DNA of 6,080 bases from Chloroflexi bacterium UBA6019 (GCA_002427995.1 DIZV01000031.1:14340-20419); one strand, 5' to 3'. Positions 1 to 5,432 are shown, counted from the stretch's first letter. Notes: generated from the sequence alone by a model not told the origin. Numbers and translations are program-made.

Positions 1-623
1 TCGAGCGGGCAGTGCAGGCAGACGACGTCGGCCTCCCGCAGCAGCCGGTCGAGGTCGACCCTCTCGGCGCCGGCGAAATCGCGGCTCGGGTCAGGGTCGG
101 TGAAGAGGATCCGCGAGCCAAAGCCGGTGAGCCGCCGGGCGACGGTGCCGCCCACGTTGCCGAGCCCGACCAGGCCGACCGTCAGCGCCCCCAACTGGTG
201 GCCCATCATCTCCTGCCGTCCCCAGTAGCCATCACGCATCCGGCGATCGCCATAGGAGCCGTGGCGGATCAGGTTCAGGATCGCCATCAGCGTCCAGTCG
301 GCCACGTCCTCGCGGTTGAACCCGGCCGCGTTGGCGACCGGGATCCCGTACTCGGCCGCGGCGCGGTGATCGATGGCGTCAAAGCCGACGGCCGGCTGCT
401 GGATGAGCAGGCAGTTGCGCATGTTCTCCAGCACCCGGCGGTCGACTCGGTGGAGATGGCGGCGGTCGCCGATGACGAGATGGGCCTCGTGGACCGCGTT
501 GAGGACGGCCTCCTGCGCGGGGGGGACGGGCACCAGCGTCACCTCGACCTGGTGGCGGTCCCCGACCAGCGCGCGGACCTCGGCCTCGGTCAAAGGGCTG
601 AGGCAGGCGACCCGGGCAGTCAT
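1..623 (-). CDS. D-isomer-specific 2-hydroxyacid dehydrogenase (3' end beyond window)
   Basis: This is an NAD(P)-dependent oxidoreductase of the D-2-hydroxyacid dehydrogenase / phosphoglycerate dehydrogenase family, which reduces 2-oxo acids to D-2-hydroxy acids or the reverse. About 207 residues are visible. Residues 72-97 (LLIQQPAVGFDAID, then the GIPVAN strand) are the typical end of the substrate-binding domain. Residues 109-120 begin the linking helix. The Rossmann motif is G153-L-G155-N-V-G158, with acidic D176 after the second strand (FTDPDPS), which suggests NAD. The catalytic Arg, Glu and His lie in the missing C-terminal part, so the exact substrate cannot be named. The ATG at 623 is the first possible start after an in-frame TAG at 636-638. 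No Shine-Dalgarno precedes it, so translation may be leaderless or nearly so. The gene is divergent from the cold-shock gene. The family call is secure; the substrate is unknown. Confidence 0.9.
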   Translation of the reverse strand, partial: MTARVACLSPLTEAEVRALVGDRHQVEVTLVPVPPAQEAVLNAVHEAHLVIGDRRHLHRVDRRVLENMRNCLLIQQPAVGFDAIDHRAAAEYGIPVANAAGFNREDVADWTLMAILNLIRHGSYGDRRMRDGYWGRQEMMGHQLGALTVGLVGLGNVGGTVARRLTGFGSRILFTDPDPSRDFAGAERVDLDRLLREADVVCLHCPL

Positions 624-632
624 GCATGGCTG

Positions 633-638
633 AGGCTA
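633..638 (-). promoter_or_regulatory. Weak -10-like box upstream of the dehydrogenase
   Basis: TAGCCT on the minus strand fits a TAnnnT -10 and ends nine bases before the ATG at 623. Transcription would then begin within a few bases of the start codon, which would explain the absent Shine-Dalgarno. There is no recognisable -35. Six-base matches of this kind occur by chance, so this is only a candidate. Confidence 0.22.
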
Positions 639-704
639 CCACCCGGCGCGACTCGGCCTCGCTGCCTCGCCTTTCGCTCTGGCCCTCGAGTTTGCGCGTG
701 AGTT

Positions 705-713
705 TGCTAGAGT
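705..713 (+). promoter_or_regulatory. Candidate extended -10 promoter of the cold-shock gene
   Basis: TGC followed by TAGAGT (708-713) reads as an extended -10 element (TGn plus four of six matches to TATAAT). No -35 is seen at 16-18 bases upstream. Transcription from here would start near 720 and give a leader of about 100 nt, in line with the long leaders known for cold-shock genes. The octamer GAGTTTGC occurs at 688-695 and again at 700-707, with the second copy touching the -10. Confidence 0.4.
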
Positions 714-721
714 GCCCTCAT

Positions 722-739
722 TCGCCCGGCTTTGGGCGA
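722..739 (+). promoter_or_regulatory. Hairpin at the 5' end of the cold-shock leader
   Basis: TCGCCC (722-727) and GGGCGA (734-739) form a perfect 6-bp stem with a 6-base loop, starting just after the inferred transcription start. A second small hairpin, GGTT/AACC with loop CGTG, lies at 779-790, nearer the start codon. Such stems could stabilise the mRNA or respond to temperature. The structure is seen in the sequence; the function is inferred. Confidence 0.35.
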
Positions 740-810
740 CGGTCGCCGCGATCCAAGTCCTTCTCTCCAGACGCGCGCGGTTCGTGAACCAGAAATCAAG
801 GGAAGGGCAC

Positions 811-815
811 GAGGA
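811..815 (+). promoter_or_regulatory. Shine-Dalgarno of the cold-shock gene
   Basis: GAGGA lies seven bases before the ATG at 823. It decides the start: the in-frame GTG at 712 would add 37 unrelated residues and has no ribosome binding site. Confidence 0.8.
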
Positions 816-822
816 AACAGGA

Positions 823-1026
823 ATGCCGAACGGTAGCATCAAGAAGGTTGTCAACGACCGTGGTTTCGGGTTCATCGCCGCCGAGGATGGCAAGGAGTAC
901 TTCTTCCATCGCAGCGGCCTCGACAGCTCGCTCAACTTCGACTCGCTGAACGGGGGCGAAGCCGTCACGTTCGAGATCGAGGCGAGCGACAAGGGACCCC
1001 GGGCGACCCGCGTCCGCGCCGCCTAA
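823..1026 (+). CDS. Cold-shock domain protein (CspA family)
   Basis: A 67-residue single cold-shock domain protein, the standard length for CspA-type RNA chaperones, which bind single-stranded RNA or DNA in the cytoplasm and melt secondary structure. The N-terminus MPNGSIKKVV is the usual first strand. RNP1 is RGFGFI (residues 13-18) and RNP2 is EYFFH (25-29). The C-terminal strand ends in PRATRVRAA. The tryptophan common after the first strand in CspA proteins is not present (KVVNDRGFG instead of KWFNxxKGFG), so the domain is slightly divergent, though its aromatic RNA-binding residues F15, F17, F27 and F28 remain. The start at 823 is set by a good Shine-Dalgarno. The gene has its own candidate promoter and leader, and a strong hairpin follows it. 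Confidence 0.95.
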   Translation: MPNGSIKKVVNDRGFGFIAAEDGKEYFFHRSGLDSSLNFDSLNGGEAVTFEIEASDKGPRATRVRAA

Positions 1027-1037
1027 GCAGGCCAGCA

Positions 1038-1077
1038 CGGAGCCCCGCCGGGAACATTTCCAGCGGGGCTCCGCTTT
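1038..1077 (+). terminator. Hairpin terminator after the cold-shock gene
   Basis: An 11-bp perfect stem (1038-1048 with 1063-1073, core GGAGCCCCGC/GCGGGGCTCC) begins 11 bases after the stop codon. Its 14-base loop can fold further, as GGAA (1051-1054) pairs with TTCC (1058-1061). Only three T follow (1075-1077), so termination may be incomplete and some readthrough into the selenoprotein gene, 18 bases further on, is possible. Confidence 0.75.
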
Positions 1078-1094
1078 ACACCGGCAACTGAAAG

Positions 1095-1712
1095 ATGGCG
1101 GTCCCGCTGCTGGTCTACTCCGACTACGTCTGACCCTGGTGCTACGTCGACTCGGTCCGAGTCGAGCGCCTGGTCGAGGAAGGGTCCGTCGACGTGACCT
1201 GGCTACCCTACGAGCTGCACCCCGAGGTGCCGGCGGAAGGCATGTCCCGGGAGGACTACTTCCCGGCCCACGTCCTGAGCCGCATCGACGCTGCTCCCTG
1301 GGTGGCCCTCGCCGACGCCGAAGGCCTGGTCATGAAACGCGGCGGCCGGCTGATCAACACCCGGCTCGCGCTCTCGGCGGCCGAATTCGCGCGCGACAAG
1401 GGCAGCTATGAGGCGATGCACCTGGCCCTCTTCAAGGCCTTCTGGGAGCAGACCGGCGACATCAGCACCGTCGCCGGCCTGAAGGCGATCGCCGCCGAGG
1501 TCGGCCTCGACCCCGAGGCGATGGCCGCCGAGCTGGAGGCCGGCCGTTACGAGGAGCTGCTCGACGCCAACCGGAGGGAGGCGACCCAGGTCGGCATCAA
1601 CGGCATCCCCGCCCACGTCTTCGGCCTCCGCTACCTGGTGATGGGCGCCCAGCCCTTCGAGGTCCTGAAGCAGGTGGCCGACAAGGTCGCCGAGGAGCAG
1701 GCCTCGGGCTAG
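1095..1712 (+). CDS. FrnE/DsbA-family thiol oxidoreductase, probable selenoprotein (UGA = Sec13)
   Basis: A thioredoxin-fold protein of the FrnE / 2-hydroxychromene-2-carboxylate isomerase branch of the DsbA family, 205 residues if TGA 1131-1133 is read through. The N-terminal strand LLVYSDYV (5-12) leads into residue 13 (TGA), then P14-W15-C16-Y17; the family has D-x-V-C-P-W-C-Y here, so TGA replaces the nucleophilic first cysteine. Other family signs are WLPYELHPEVP (36-46), the helical insert (about 55-160), GINGIPAHVFG with the cis-proline P172, and GAQPFEVL (184-191). No signal peptide is visible, so it is probably cytoplasmic. The ATG at 1095 is forced by an in-frame TGA at 1089-1091; its ribosome site is poor. 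The likely role is thiol-disulfide exchange or redox repair with a U-P-W-C site. A start at GTG 1194 would remove the first strand and the whole active site. The alternatives are a Cys-to-stop mutation or a sequencing error, but the hairpin downstream argues against both. Confidence 0.82.
1131..1133 (+). other. In-frame TGA, probable selenocysteine codon
   Basis: This is codon 13 of the FrnE-like gene and falls exactly on the first Cys of the expected CPWC motif. Everything downstream stays in the same frame and matches the family through to a TAG stop. TGA is not a general sense codon here: three neighbouring genes of normal family length (GNAT, GlcD-type, lipoyl) end in TGA, and tryptophan is written TGG two codons later. 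Confidence 0.8.
1138..1170 (+). promoter_or_regulatory. Bacterial SECIS-like hairpin within the coding sequence
   Basis: The upper stem is 8 perfect base pairs, 1147-1154 with 1158-1165 (TCGACTCG/CGAGTCGA), closed by the loop GTC, so the apex reads GGUC. The lower stem, GGUGC (1138-1142) with GCGCC (1166-1170), includes one G-U pair and is separated by a 4-base bulge (1143-1146). An alternative lower fold pairs 1145-1146 with 1167-1168 around a bulged G1166. The apical GG lies 21-22 bases after the TGA. The E. coli fdhF SECIS has a GGUC apex 19-20 bases after its UGA, and bacterial SECIS elements generally need a G at the start of the loop. The bulged U of the E. coli element is not obvious here. 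SelB recognition is inferred. Confidence 0.72.
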
Positions 1713-1722
1713 GTCGCCCGGA

Positions 1723-3039
1723 TTAGACGGCCACCGCGACGAGGCGGTCGGCGACCTCCAGGCCGGCCTCGATCGCGTCGAGGCCCTCGTCCAGCTCCTC
1801 CTCCGAGATCGTCAGGGGCGGCGCGATGATGACCAAATTCCAGCGGAAAGCCGGGCGCGCCCCCTTCGCCCAGACGGCCTTCACGACCTCTGTCATCTCG
1901 GCGTTGCGGGTCTCGCTGCGCTGGGGCGTGAAGGGCTCCCGCGTCCGCTTGTCCTTGACCAGCTCGATCGCCACCAGCAGCCCCAGCCCCCGGACCTCGC
2001 CGACGCTCGGATGCCGGTCGCGCATCTCCTCCAGTCGCGCCATCAACACCTTGCCGAGCCGCGCAGCCCTGTCTGCCAGCTCCTCTTCCAGGTAGACCTC
2101 AAGCGTCGCGACGCCGGCGGCGCAGGCCAACGGGTGCGCGGCGTAGGTGAGCCCGGAGCCAAGGTAGTGATCCTCGAAGAAGTCGCCGATCCGGTCTGAG
2201 ACGATCGCGGCGCCGAGCGGCACATAACCGGAGGTGATCCCCTTGGCGACCGTCATGATGTCGGGCTCGACCCCCCAGTGTTCGGAGGCAAACCACTTCC
2301 CGGTGCGGCAGAAGCCGTCGATGACCTCGTCGAAGATGAGCAGGATGCCGTGCTCGTCGCAGAGGTCGCGCAGCCGCTGCAGGTAGCCGTCGGGCGGGAC
2401 GACGATTCCGCTGTAGCCGGTGATCGGCTCGAGCAGGATCGCCGCGACCGTCTCCGGTCCCTCGCCGAGGACGGTCTCCTCAACCGCGTCCGCGCAGTTG
2501 AGGTTGCATTTCGACTCCCTGGCGCAGAAGCGGCATCGGTAGCGATAGGGGTCAAGGGTCTTGACGAACCCGGGCGGCATGTGCGGCTCGGAGAAGACCC
2601 GGCGGTTGTCGCCGGTCGCCGCCATCGCGGCCAGCGTCGCGCCGTGGTAGCTCTGGTAGCGGGTGACGATCTTCTGCCGGCCGGTGAAGGTGCGCGCCAT
2701 CCGGATCGCGTGCTCGTTGGCCTCGGCGCCGCCGTTGGTGAAGAAGGTCTGCGAGAGGCGCCCGGGCGTGACCTCGGCCAGCATCTCGGAGAGCCGGCTG
2801 GCGGGTGGGCTGGTGTGGTCGGGAGCGATCACGGGCATCGTCTCCGCCTGCCTCTTGATCGCTTCCACGACGTGCGGATGGGCATGGCCGATGTTGACGT
2901 AGGCGAGCTGCGCGCACATGTCCAGCCAGCGGTTGCCGCCCGAGTCCCAGAAGTGGCTGCCCTTGGCGTGCGTGACGGTCAGGGGGGCGATCTTTCCCTG
3001 GACGGCCCACGGGTAGAGACGGCGGTCAGGTCGTGCCAT
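1723..3039 (-). CDS. Class III PLP-dependent aminotransferase
   Basis: A 438-residue, full-length fold-type I transaminase of class III (the omega-amino acid / taurine / beta-alanine:pyruvate group), moving an amino group between an amine or amino acid and an oxo acid in the cytoplasm. The phosphate-binding turn is GGAEAN (103-108), YHG at 131-133 stacks on PLP, D237 (FDEVIDGF) contacts the pyridine nitrogen and K266 (TVAKGITSGYVPLGA) forms the Schiff base. GLTYAAHPLACAA (296-308) and RGLGLL (350-355) are conserved. An unusual cysteine cluster, C169-x2-C172-x5-C178-x3-C182, lies in the loop before the GEGPETVAAILLEP segment. The substrate cannot be named. The ATG at 3039 has a -10 box at leaderless distance and no Shine-Dalgarno. 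It ends tail to tail with the selenoprotein gene, 10 bases apart, and begins 100 bases after the GNAT gene on the same strand. Confidence 0.93.
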   Translation of the reverse strand: MARPDRRLYPWAVQGKIAPLTVTHAKGSHFWDSGGNRWLDMCAQLAYVNIGHAHPHVVEAIKRQAETMPVIAPDHTSPPASRLSEMLAEVTPGRLSQTFFTNGGAEANEHAIRMARTFTGRQKIVTRYQSYHGATLAAMAATGDNRRVFSEPHMPPGFVKTLDPYRYRCRFCARESKCNLNCADAVEETVLGEGPETVAAILLEPITGYSGIVVPPDGYLQRLRDLCDEHGILLIFDEVIDGFCRTGKWFASEHWGVEPDIMTVAKGITSGYVPLGAAIVSDRIGDFFEDHYLGSGLTYAAHPLACAAGVATLEVYLEEELADRAARLGKVLMARLEEMRDRHPSVGEVRGLGLLVAIELVKDKRTREPFTPQRSETRNAEMTEVVKAVWAKGARPAFRWNLVIIAPPLTISEEELDEGLDAIEAGLEVADRLVAVAV

Positions 3040-3045
3040 ACCGCG

Positions 3046-3051
3046 ATCATA
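3046..3051 (-). promoter_or_regulatory. Leaderless -10 box of the aminotransferase gene
   Basis: TATGAT (five of six to TATAAT) on the minus strand is followed by six bases and then the ATG at 3039, so transcription would begin at or next to the A of the start codon. No -35 is seen at the usual spacing. The arrangement is typical of leaderless genes in actinobacteria and agrees with the lack of a Shine-Dalgarno. It implies that the aminotransferase can be expressed apart from the operon upstream. Confidence 0.6.
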
Positions 3052-3139
3052 ATCTTGCCCGCGGGTGTCGCCCGGGAGACGACCCTCGACCGGCTCACGC
3101 GCTGTTCGGCGTTTCGGCCGGCGGGCGCCGCCGCCCGGC

Positions 3140-3718
3140 TCAGCCGGGGGGCGGCAGCAGCAGGGTCGGTTCGGGGGGCGGCCCGCCGTAGGCGAAGATG
3201 TGGGCCGGCCCGCCCAGCATCTCGATCGTCGATTCGCGGACCGCGCCCAGCTTCTCGGCGACCCGGATCGAGGCCGCGTTTCCAGGCCGGATGAGGCTGA
3301 TCAGGTGGGTCGCGCCGAGCTCCTCGTAAGCCATCCGGACCACTGCCCGGGCGCCCTCGGTGGCATAGCCGCGGCCCCAGTGCTGGCGGCCGAGGAGCCA
3401 ACCCGCCTCGAGCCCGGGCCAGCCTTCCGGGTTGATCAGGCCGATTCTGCCGATGAAGGACCCGGTCGCCCGCTCCTCGACGGCGTAGAGGCCGTAGCCC
3501 CGCAGCACCCAGTGCCCGAGGGTGGTCGCGACCGACCGCCAGGTCTCGTCCCGCGTCAGGGTCCGGCCGTCGCCGATCTGCCGCATTACCTCCGGGTCGG
3601 CGCAGATCCGGGCATAGAGATCGAGGTCGCTCTCCAGGAACTGGCGCAGCAGGAGCCTTTCCGTCTCCAGGCTGTCGGGCGCTTCGAGCAGGCTGCCCTG
3701 GCCGATCGGCAGGCTCAC
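3140..3718 (-). CDS. GNAT-family N-acetyltransferase (RimJ/RimL-like)
   Basis: A 192-residue GCN5-related acetyltransferase that transfers acetyl from acetyl-CoA to an amino group. TERLLLRQF (19-27) is the characteristic first strand of the RimJ/RimL-type branch (Acetyltransf_3). The acetyl-CoA pyrophosphate loop is Q112-H-W-G115-R-G117-Y-A, followed by a long helix, and PGNAASIRVAEKLGA (145-159) is motif B with N147. The proline-rich tail (178-192) is not part of the fold. The substrate may be a protein N-terminus or a small molecule. The GTG start at 3718 overlaps the TGA of the GlcD-type gene by four bases (GTGA) and has a strong GGAGGT at 3725-3730, so translation is probably coupled. It is the last gene of the lipoyl-flavoprotein-GNAT operon. 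Confidence 0.9.
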   Translation of the reverse strand: MSLPIGQGSLLEAPDSLETERLLLRQFLESDLDLYARICADPEVMRQIGDGRTLTRDETWRSVATTLGHWVLRGYGLYAVEERATGSFIGRIGLINPEGWPGLEAGWLLGRQHWGRGYATEGARAVVRMAYEELGATHLISLIRPGNAASIRVAEKLGAVRESTIEMLGGPAHIFAYGGPPPEPTLLLPPPG

Positions 3719-5163
3719 GTCGCCACCTCCGCGCGGTCGCGCCCGCCGGCCAGCTTGCGGCCCCAGCCGGGCTGGTTGTCGAGGAAGTGGTCATCCGCCG
3801 GCTGCTCGGGAAAGATCTTGTGCGGGTTGAGGATGCCAAGCGGGTCATAGAGATCCTTCAGCCGCCGCCACCAACCGATCTCCTCGGCGCTGTGCTCGAG
3901 GGCTGCGAAGTCGCGCTTGAGAGCTCCCAACCCGTGCTCGGCTGAGACGGTGCCGCCCAACTCGACCGCGTCGCGGAAGATCTGGGCCGCGACCGGACCC
4001 ACCAGGTGCCGCTGCTCCTCCTCGAAAAGCAGGGTCGGGTGGAGATTGCCATCGCCGGCATGGGCGACGACCGGCATCCTCAGGTTGTGCTTTTCGGCCA
4101 GCGCCTGGAAGCGATGGACCATCTCGGGCACCTTGGAGATGGGAACTCCGATGTCCTCGCTGAAGACGTTCTGGCGGAGCTCGACCATCGCATGACCGAG
4201 GTGCCGGCGGGCTTTCCAGATTCCTTCCCGCTCCGCCTCGCTCTGCGCCACCCGGTTGTCGATCCCGTCCAGGATCTCGACCATCCCCGCCAGTTGCTCG
4301 AGCACCTGATCGGGATCGTTGCCGTCCTGCTCGATGACCAGGACCGCCTCGTGGTCGTTACGAAACCCGGCGGGCAGCAGATGGCCGACGATCTCCAGCG
4401 TCGCCCGGTTCAGCATCTCCAGCGCGGCCGGGAAGTGACCCGACTGGAGCACCCGGCGGACGGCGTCGGCCGCATCCTCGATGGTCGCGAAGCCGACCAT
4501 CGCCGTGGCGTGGTGGCGAGGACGGGGGACGAGCTTGACGATCACCTGGGTGACGATGCCGAGCGTGCCCTCGGAGCCGACGAAGAGCTGCATCATCCGG
4601 TAGCCGGAAGAGCGCTTGCGAAGCCGCCCACCGAGCTCGAGGACGCTTCCGTCGGCGAGGACGACGGTCATCCCGACGACGTAGTCGGCGGTGAGCCCGT
4701 ACTTGAGGCAGTGTGGGCCGCCCGAGTTGCAGGCCACGTTGCCGCCGATCGTCGAGATCAGCTTGCTGGCGGGATCGGGCGGGTACATCAGCCCGTGCTC
4801 GGCCGCCGCCGCATCGAGGTCGCCATTGATCACGCCGGCGCCGGCGACCGCCATCAGGTTGGCACTGTCGATCTCCAGCTCGGTGAAGCGCTCAAGGCTC
4901 AGGACGATCCCCCCGGAGAGCGGCACCGGGCCCCCGACGAGGCCGCTGCCCGCGCCCCGCGAGGTGATCGGCGTCTGGGTCGCCGCGCAGAGCCTGACGA
5001 CCTCGGCGACCTCCTCGGTGCGGTTGGGGAGGACGGCCGCGGTGAGCGCGTGCTGGAGAAAGGTCCCGTCGTGCTCGTAGTCTTCCAGCCGCTCATCGAC
5101 GATGACGTGCGCGGGGCCGACAATCGCGCGGAGCCTGTCCAGCAGCTCGGCCGGCGCGGTCAC
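3715..5163 (-). CDS. FAD-binding 2-hydroxyacid oxidoreductase (GlcD / D-lactate dehydrogenase type)
   Basis: A 482-residue flavoprotein of the FAD_binding_4 / FAD-oxidase_C family (glycolate oxidase GlcD, D-lactate and D-2-hydroxyglutarate dehydrogenases), oxidising a D-2-hydroxy acid to the 2-oxo acid. The FAD domain (about 1-212) has SRGAGSGLVGG (68-78), DPASKLISTIGGNVACNSGG (130-149) and VGSEGTLGIVT (195-205). The C-terminal domain has the metal and substrate motif H368-A-G-D-G-N-L-H375 and E409-H-G-L-G, the same H-x6-H plus E+34 spacing as the zinc ligands of human D2HGDH. DPLGILNPHKIFP (440-452) is the usual end; about 30 extra residues follow. It has no Fe-S domain, so electrons must pass to a partner. 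The GTG at 5163 overlaps the lipoyl gene's TGA by four bases, with GAGG at 5171-5174 as ribosome site. The exact substrate is unknown. Confidence 0.92.
   Translation of the reverse strand: MTAPAELLDRLRAIVGPAHVIVDERLEDYEHDGTFLQHALTAAVLPNRTEEVAEVVRLCAATQTPITSRGAGSGLVGGPVPLSGGIVLSLERFTELEIDSANLMAVAGAGVINGDLDAAAAEHGLMYPPDPASKLISTIGGNVACNSGGPHCLKYGLTADYVVGMTVVLADGSVLELGGRLRKRSSGYRMMQLFVGSEGTLGIVTQVIVKLVPRPRHHATAMVGFATIEDAADAVRRVLQSGHFPAALEMLNRATLEIVGHLLPAGFRNDHEAVLVIEQDGNDPDQVLEQLAGMVEILDGIDNRVAQSEAEREGIWKARRHLGHAMVELRQNVFSEDIGVPISKVPEMVHRFQALAEKHNLRMPVVAHAGDGNLHPTLLFEEEQRHLVGPVAAQIFRDAVELGGTVSAEHGLGALKRDFAALEHSAEEIGWWRRLKDLYDPLGILNPHKIFPEQPADDHFLDNQPGWGRKLAGGRDRAEVAT
3725..3730 (-). promoter_or_regulatory. 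Shine-Dalgarno of the GNAT gene
   Basis: GGAGGT on the minus strand, six bases before GTG 3718 and lying inside the last codons of the upstream flavoprotein gene. It fixes the non-ATG start of the acetyltransferase. Confidence 0.75.
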
Positions 5164-5426
5164 GACTCGGCCTCAAGAGGCGGCTCGGCGGTGGCCGAGA
5201 TCCGGGCCAGCACGGCGCCGACAGGAGCCGTCGCGCCCTCCGGTACGACGATCTCCAGCAGCCGGCCGTCGACTGGCGACTCGAGCTCGGAGTTCACCTT
5301 GTCGGTCTCCACCTCGACCAGCGGCTCGCCCCGGCGCACCTCCTCGCCGGCCTTCTTCAGCCATCGCGTGACGGTGCCCTCCACCAGCGCGTCGGCCAAT
5401 TCGGGCAGCGTGAAATCCACTTGCAA
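5160..5426 (-). CDS. Free-standing E2-type lipoyl (biotinyl/lipoyl-attachment) domain protein
   Basis: An 88-residue protein made of a single lipoyl domain like those at the N-terminus of 2-oxoacid dehydrogenase E2 subunits. LPEL (7-10), EGTVTRWLKKAGEEV (16-30) and VEVETDKVNSELESP (37-51) are typical; K43 in the E-T-D-K-V turn is the expected lipoylation site, and DGRLLEIVVPEGATAPVGAVLARI (53-76) is the symmetric second half. There is no peripheral-subunit-binding or catalytic acyltransferase domain; the protein stops about ten residues after the fold, so it is a carrier only. The TTG at 5426 or the GTG at 5420 could be the start; neither has a Shine-Dalgarno. It is first in the operon and is coupled by a GTGA overlap to the flavoprotein. 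A biotin carrier is less likely, because the A/V-M-K-M motif is absent. Confidence 0.88.
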   Translation of the reverse strand: MQVDFTLPELADALVEGTVTRWLKKAGEEVRRGEPLVEVETDKVNSELESPVDGRLLEIVVPEGATAPVGAVLARISATAEPPLEAES

Positions 5427-5432
5427 GGCCCA

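Noticed and set aside
12..701. A 229-codon plus-strand open frame
   Set aside because: The minus strand over 1-623 encodes a clear D-2-hydroxyacid dehydrogenase that runs off the window; this frame is its antisense shadow.
712..822. N-terminal extension of the cold-shock protein from GTG 712
   Set aside because: Cold-shock proteins start at the MPxGxIK strand; the extension has no family match and the strong Shine-Dalgarno is at 811-815.
1131..1133. TGA read as tryptophan or glycine under an alternative genetic code
   Set aside because: GNAT, GlcD-type and lipoyl genes all end at TGA with normal family lengths, and the family residue at this position is Cys.
1194..1712. A 172-residue reading frame starting at GTG 1194 as the complete thioredoxin-fold gene
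   Set aside because: It lacks the first beta strand and the CPWC active site, which are encoded in the same frame upstream across the TGA, and no ribosome binding site precedes 1194.
1705..1720. CGGGC/GCCCG hairpin across the convergent gene ends as a bidirectional terminator
   Set aside because: A 5-bp stem with no T run on either strand is too weak to call.
3122..3137. GC hairpin (CGGGCG/CGCCCG) just after the GNAT stop as a terminator
   Set aside because: The stem is only 6 bp in a GC-rich stretch with no T run, so it is expected by chance.
2979..3848. A 289-codon minus-strand frame spanning the GNAT gene and both its flanks
   Set aside because: It overlaps the GNAT gene in another frame and gives Arg/Ala/Pro-rich sequence without motifs.
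2278..3850. Long plus-strand open frames opposite the aminotransferase and GNAT genes
   Set aside because: They are antisense to well-supported genes and their translations show only Arg/Gly/Ala/Asp-rich sequence with no family features.
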